From contig BSBK01000881.1 of assembly GCA_027943335.1 (NCBI GenBank), positions 682,001 to 746,000 of the forward strand: a stretch of 64,000 nucleotides of DNA, in the 5' to 3' direction. Each line of letters opens with the position of its first letter. The stretch's first letter is position 1. Shown here piece after piece: positions 58,690 to 64,000 of this stretch. The notes below the pieces were generated by a model. It was given only the letters and a program-made list of their open reading frames with translations. It did no database searches and was not told where the DNA came from. Origin of the DNA: Chamaecyparis obtusa. Lineage: Eukaryota > Streptophyta > Pinopsida > Cupressales > Cupressaceae. The position numbers and the translations under genes were made by a program.

Positions 58690-60409
58690 CACACAAGGCA
58701 CCTCCCCCAAATCACTCAATCAAAGAACCCCTCCAAAATAGATGATTTGGGAACTTTATATTTAGTGCATGTATAATTTCCACTTATCAAAATGGACCAA
58801 AGTGGACTTCTAATTTTGATGTTTACAATAGAAAATATGAAGCTATAACAGACTCAAGAAGATACGACACTAGATCCCTCAAAGATCTAATCAATTACAA
58901 GTGCCAAAAGAGGCCAAAATAGACCATTTTTTGAAAGTAGTATGTCACCAAAAATTACAAAAAAGGGATCATACAGGTACAGTCACCAAAAACTATAATT
59001 TCTACAAAATCCATGCACCAAAACCAGAAAATAGATGCATCACTGAAAAGTTCAAGAAATTCTACCCAAAATAAAAAAAATTGCACTTAATTTGCAGTCT
59101 GGATGACCAAGTTATGGCCTCCCAAAGTCGGACTGCCAAATCAAAATTGCATATGGTGAGGGCTACAAATTTTTGAAACCTGATGATGTCAGCAATGCAC
59201 TATCTTAAATTTGATGGTCCTACGGTCATCATGACAGTGTAAAAATGACCAGAATTGACAGTCAAATGGCTATCAATTTTAACATCATGAAATGCTAATG
59301 AAATCTCTATCTTAAATTTGACATCTTGGAGACCGTCACCACAAAAAAAAATGCCCACTTAGACAGTTAGATGACGGTCAAATTTAATATAGTAAAAATG
59401 TTCAAAAATATAATTTAAAAAAAATACCCATTTTCCATGTTGCCACGTGGCACTGTCCGCTTTGATGATGCATTGCTGATATGGCTCCTTGTGAGTTGCC
59501 ATGTAGGCTGACTGGGTGTGTGGTTGCTGAGTTGGTTTTTGCACAGATGACATGGTAGAGTAGAGGAGGGGGAGCGGTGAATGTGGGAGTTTAATCCCAC
59601 ATTCACCCTATGGGGTGGATGAGATTGTTCAAATAGCAGAATATCCATAATGAAAACAAAATGGAGCTCGGCTAGCCAAGTCAATTTGGTAGCTTGGGTC
59701 ACCGACTGGTTGACTCAATTTTCCAGCTGGGGTCATTGACTTAGGGTCTGGCTTGGGTCGCTGACTTGGTTGTGCGATCTATTGCGGTCTAGCTCATCTT
59801 CGCTATTGACTCGGGTGGAGTTGGTGGTCTGAGCCCGCTAGGGCTAGGCCAAAAAGTTTTTTAAATGCTTCAGCCGCTTAGTCCCACATGCATGGGAGCA
59901 TGAAATCAATAGATGTTGAACTTGATTGATTCACACATGATAAGGAAAGAAGCTTAGAAGTGGGCTGTGCAGGTTGACTTGAGTACATGCGGGCTGAGAT
60001 TTGACTGCCCGATCTCTGTTGTAACTCAGAATGATGTACGAATCTAACACCTATGTCACACCTACATAAGTGATTTGAAAGATAGACAAGGGTGGGGACC
60101 CCAAAACAACCCCACAAATTTTGCAGGAAAATACAATATAGCCCAATTTTTTTTAAAAATGATTTAAAAAAAAAAACATTTCCAAAAATCCCTACTGTGC
60201 AAATTTGTTTGGCCTCAGATTTAAATTTTGCCTAATATAGGCACATTTATAGTCCAAATTTATGGAAAGGGCCACCTAGATGCAATGGTGAGGTTAGATC
60301 TTTCTCTAGGCTCTCCAAAAAGTTGCTGATATCCTAGATCTGAATTGTGGCCCTCCAAAAGTTGAAGCAACAATGGCTCTAAAACGGCTATGCAATGAAG
60401 ACTCTTATG
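58690..60409 (-). other. E6 5' leader, 1.7 kb, non-coding
   Basis: The space between primer site and gag is unusually long. It holds a perfect 13-bp hairpin (59576-59588 / 59595-59607), repeated 'tgggtc-ccgactyggt' phrases near 59695-59775 and no convincing ORF. Confidence 0.6.
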
Positions 60410-60421
60410 GCTCTGATACCA
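60410..60421 (-). other. E6 primer binding site (iMet tRNA)
   Basis: TGGTATCAGAGC on the minus strand, directly against the LTR with no spacer. The other elements have two bases. Confidence 0.9.
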
Positions 60422-60908
60422 TGTAAGAATTTTCTTAAGGCAAAGAATAAACACCATGATCTAGAAGCTCAAGAGATAGCTCAAGAGAGACAAATATGAT
60501 ATGATCAATGATCAAATAATAATCAATAATCAAATAGAATGAATTGATCAATTGCTTACATACAATGTAAGAATTCCTGAATATATAGGCAATGTGATAA
60601 GACTACATGATAAGGAGATGATAAGCTATCAACCACACTAGGTGGAATCACATGTCCACCAAAGGTGGATCATCCTAACTATGTGCAAAAATGAGAGGAT
60701 GATAATGTGATAAGAGCACTAAAGGTGGATCTCACACACAAAGAGGTATGAGATGACAACTATCACCACCTAAAGTGGAATTTCTCCTAACCATGTGCTA
60801 AAATGAAATGCAATGTCCTAGGTGTCTCAAAGACAACTAATATGAAAATGTATTATCCTAAGTAAACTTAAGTAAAGTGTAATTAGTAAATACTTAATTA
60901 CACCAACA
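60422..60908 (-). repeat. 5' LTR of E6
   Basis: 487 bp, TGTAAGAATT to CACCAACA. A second TGTAAGAATT at 60566-60575 marks the extra 144 bp compared with the left LTR. Confidence 0.82.
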
Positions 60909-61980
60909 ATAACATTGTGAAAGCAATCACTACATTTGCAGTAAGAGATTTGCTTAAAATTGTGAAACCTACTAACATGGTGTGCAAGGAATGTGTTATG
61001 GAAAAATAGAAGAGAAGTTCTTTTCCCAATAAGAAGTTCACCACAACAACAAAATTGGAGATTGTTCATACATATCTGAGTGGTTCTACAAGAGCAAGAT
61101 GATTATATGGTGAAAGGTATTTTATGATTCTTGTTGATGACTTTACTAGGATGATTTGGGTAGCATTTCTTAAAGAAAAATCAGAAGCATTTGAAAAGTT
61201 TAGATTGCTTAAGAATAGAGTTGAGAATGAATTAGGAATGAAAATTAAATGTCTAAGATCTGATAGAGGTAGAGAATTTACTTCAAATGAGTTTAGCATT
61301 TTTTGTGAAGTGAATGGCATTAAGAGACAACTTTTAGCCCCTAAAACACATGAACAAAATGGTATTGTTGAAAGTAGAAACAGGTCGATAACTGAGGCAA
61401 CAAGAGCTATGGTGTTTGAGAATGACATAGAAAATATATTTTGGAGAGAAGTAGTAACACAACAATATATATAATAAATAGAGTGCAGATTAGAGCAGAC
61501 ACAAACAAGACTCCTTATGAATTATGGTTTGGATATGCAGCATCAGTAAAATACTTCAAAATCTTTGGAAGTAAGTGCTACATTAAGAGAGATGATGGCA
61601 TTGGTAAGTTTGATCCAAGAAGTGATGAATGTATGTTCCTTGGTTATTTATTGAAAAGAAAAGTTTATAGATGTTTTAATAAGAGGACTAAGACTATTGT
61701 TGAGAGTGCAAATGTTAAAGTGGATGAAAAGTTCAAAATTCAGGAAAGAGTACTTGATTATTATTTAGATGAAGACACCTATCCTAAAACTAATCAAGAA
61801 AATGTTGAGTTGTTTTATGAAGCTAACAATGATTTGCAGAACAAGATTCATGATGAGGAAAAAAGAGAAGAACCAAGATCTGAACCTAGAATTGAAGCTA
61901 TAGTTGAAATAATAACAACTAATAAGAACTTGATATGGAATCATCCCTCTGATCAGATTATTGGGAGAAAAGAAATATGA
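60909..61980 (+). pseudogene. E7 integrase
   Basis: Zinc ligand remnant MVCKECVMEK, then ILVDDFTRMIW (Asp), LRSDRGREF (Asp, with Gly to Arg beside it) and HEQNGIVESRNRS (Glu). TPYELWFGYAASVKYFKIFG lies after a frameshift near 61450-61470. It ends in the acidic linker with a stop at 61978. Confidence 0.85.
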
Positions 61981-62760
61981 GTTATGAAAAGAAATAAGGT
62001 ACATGAAGAATTGTGTTTGATTTCTCAGATTGAACCTAAGAATACTGATGAAGCTTGTAAAGATGATCATTGGATTCAAGCAATGAATGAATAATTGGAT
62101 TAGATCAAGAAGAATAATACTTGGGAATTGGTTCCCAGACCTAAGGACAAAAATGTTATTGGAACTAAATGGGTTTTTAGAAACAAGATGAATGAACAAG
62201 GTGAAGTTATAAGAAACAAAACAAGATTGGTATATAAATAATACTCACAACAAGAAGGTATAGATTATGAAGAAACATTTGCACCTATTGCAAGAATTGA
62301 AGCAATAAGGATGTTTTTGGCATATGCAGCTTATGAGAAATTCAAAGTGTATTAGATGGACATGATGTCAGCATTTTTGAATGGTGAATTAGAAGAAGTC
62401 TACATTGAGAAGCTTGATGGTTTTACTTTGACTCAAGAAGGAGATATGGTTTGCAAATTGAACAAAGAACTATATGGACTAAAGCAAGCACTAAGAACTT
62501 GGTATGCAAGGATGGATAAATATTTAGCAAAATTGGGATTTACTAAAGGTACTGTAGATAGTAATTTATATCTAAAAGAAATAGAGAATGGTCTATTGAT
62601 TGTTGTTATTTTTGTGGATGATATAATCTTTGGAGGAGAAGATGAGGCAAGTGATAAATTTTCTGATGAAATGAAGAAGGAATTTGAGATGAGCATGATT
62701 GGAGAAATGAAAATTTTCTTGGGTCTTGAGATTGTATAGAACAGTGATGGTATCTTCTTA
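61981..62760 (+). pseudogene. E7 reverse transcriptase
   Basis: [36 protein letters not shown] (first catalytic Asp region altered from MDVKSAF), [30 protein letters not shown] and GEMKIFLGLEIV are present. Stops lie near 62093, 62102, 62238, 62353 and 62737. Confidence 0.87.
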
Positions 62761-63562
62761 TCTCAAACTAACTATCTGAAAGACTTATTACAAAGATTTG
62801 GCTTGGAAAATTGTAAGCCTATCGGTACACCTATGGTAAATGGTCATAAGTTATCTAGCAAAGATGAGACTCCTATAGTTGAACAAAGGAAGTACAGATC
62901 TATGATTGGAGGTCTATAATATCTAACTCACACAAGACCATATATCGTTAATGCAGTTGGAATTGTTGCAATATTTCAAGATGATCCTAAGGAATCACAT
63001 AATGCAATAGTAAAGAGGATATTCAAATATTTGAAAGATACAACTGATTTTGGGTTGTGGTATGAAAAATCAACTGAATTCACCCTATGTGCATATATAT
63101 ATGCAGATTGGGGAGGTAGTGTGGATGATAAAAAGAGTACAAGTGGTGGAGCATTTTTTCTTGGAGGAAGATTGGTTTCTTGGCTGAGCAAGAAACAAAA
63201 GTGTATCTCACAGAGGACATTAGAAGAAGAGTATGTAGCAATAGTAAATAATTGTAATCAGATAATATGGATGAAACAAATATTGAAGGATATTGGAATT
63301 GAGTTTAATGAACCTATTACCATACATTGTGATAACACAAGTACAATGAGTATGTCTAATAACCTTCTGTTACATTTAAAAAAAACTCATAGAGATAAAG
63401 TATCATGTTGTAAGAGAGAAAGTTGCAGAGAAGGAAGTCAGACTTGAGTATATCAACACAAAGGAGTAGATAGTAGATATCTTTAAAAAACCCTTACCTT
63501 AGGATACATTTGAGTATTTGAGAGGTATGTTTGGGGTTATTACCGAGCCTACTTTTGAGTAG
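62761..63562 (+). pseudogene. E7 RNase H
   Basis: It contains LCAYIYADWGGSVDDKKSTSGG, where the usual TDADW Asp is replaced by Tyr. EEEYVAIVNNCNQIIWM and IHCDNTSTMSMSNN follow. Frame changes after 63390 lead to the terminal EYLRGMFGV and a TAG at 63560-63562. Confidence 0.85.
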
Positions 63563-63916
63563 TGATGCAAAAAGTTGCATCAGTCTAGTGGTACATAGCA
63601 CTATTTTTCTGGACTGTATGCTGATGCTTCCTCTATGGGGGAGTATCCGTGTTTTGAGATGAGTCATGAAGGAGTCTTGGTAAAAGGTATTTTCAAATAG
63701 TGTTTCTAGACACTTGAGCTGGTTAAAATTTTTGAGCAGTAAGATTATTTTGACATAATGATGCCTTTTTCATTGATGTCAATGGGGGAGAAGAATACAT
63801 GAAAAACATTTCCTATGATTGATGAAGAGGATTTGAAAATTCAAGACAAGAGCAATAGAGTTACATTTTGGTATTCATGGAACTTGGCTGTTTTTCATCT
63901 ATGTTTCCATCAATGC

Positions 63917-63929
63917 AAAAGGGGGAGAC
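63917..63929 (+). other. E7 polypurine tract
   Basis: AAAAGGGGGAGAC directly before the LTR. Two related boxes, ATGGGGGAG, lie at about 63637 and 63783. Confidence 0.75.
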
Positions 63930-64000
63930 TGTTAGCATGAATGTTGAGTATGTCCTATGGGGGAGTATTCTAGCATTACTAGAGTGGTCACATGTTGCAT
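63930..64000 (+). repeat. start of E7 3' LTR (cut by window)
   Basis: TGTTAGCATGAATGTTGAG, almost identical to the start of the E4 LTR at 32534. Only 71 bp are inside the window. Confidence 0.88.

Larger units (their letters stand above)
60909..64000 (+). mobile_element. E7: 3' half of a plus-strand Copia (E4 family)
   Basis: It begins abruptly at the pre-integrase codons NNIVK where E6 ends. It continues through integrase, reverse transcriptase, RNase H and polypurine tract into a 3' LTR cut by the window edge. It overlaps E4 in content, so it is a separate copy and not the missing end of E4. Confidence 0.88.

Overview
This is plant nuclear DNA made almost entirely of nested, decayed LTR retrotransposons. 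No intact host gene was found. Copia elements primed by initiator-Met tRNA, a Tat-type Gypsy element with two RNase H domains, a plant mobile domain (PMD) relic and the very low gene density point to a large-genome seed plant. A gymnosperm is plausible, but that is inference.

Layout: (1) 314-15365, minus strand: a 15 kb LTR element (E1) with 1.26 kb LTRs, a gag-like coiled-coil and zinc-knuckle ORF, and a second long ORF of unknown family behind its own TATA box. It has no pol. A 6.9 kb Copia (E2, 2255-9147, TSD ttact) is inserted in frame in the second ORF. (2) 15366-17897: remains of a plus-oriented LTR, AT-rich DNA and two short tandem arrays. (3) 17898-25965: a 343-bp TRIM (TSD gtaac) split by a 7.7 kb Copia (E3, 18069-25788, TSD ctcca) whose gag-pol still keeps one reading frame with seven stop codons. 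(4) 27992-32508 and 35190-39841: two members (A and B) of a 4.5 kb non-coding family. (5) 32534-41457, plus: a truncated Copia (E4) interrupted by element B and cut off by an LTR (41458-42633). (6) 42636-60908, minus: a Copia shell (E6) with gag and protease only, filled by a Tat-type Gypsy block (44007-57381). On the strand opposite the Gypsy pol lies a PMD gene relic with TATA box, ATG and two canonical introns (45766-48062). (7) 60909-64000, plus: the 3' half of another Copia (E7) of the E4 family.

Functionally each element has, or had, the usual parts: LTR promoter, tRNA primer site, gag, protease, integrase, reverse transcriptase, RNase H and polypurine tract. E1 and the TRIM lack enzymes and would need proteins from autonomous relatives. 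The most notable signals are the antisense intron-containing PMD relic, the pol-less element with a second promoter and ORF, a stem-loop beside the primer site that changes by compensatory substitutions between LTR copies, and the TRIM with a Copia inside its 69-bp core.

All family assignments are by eye. Frames were compared by coordinate arithmetic, and no database was searched.
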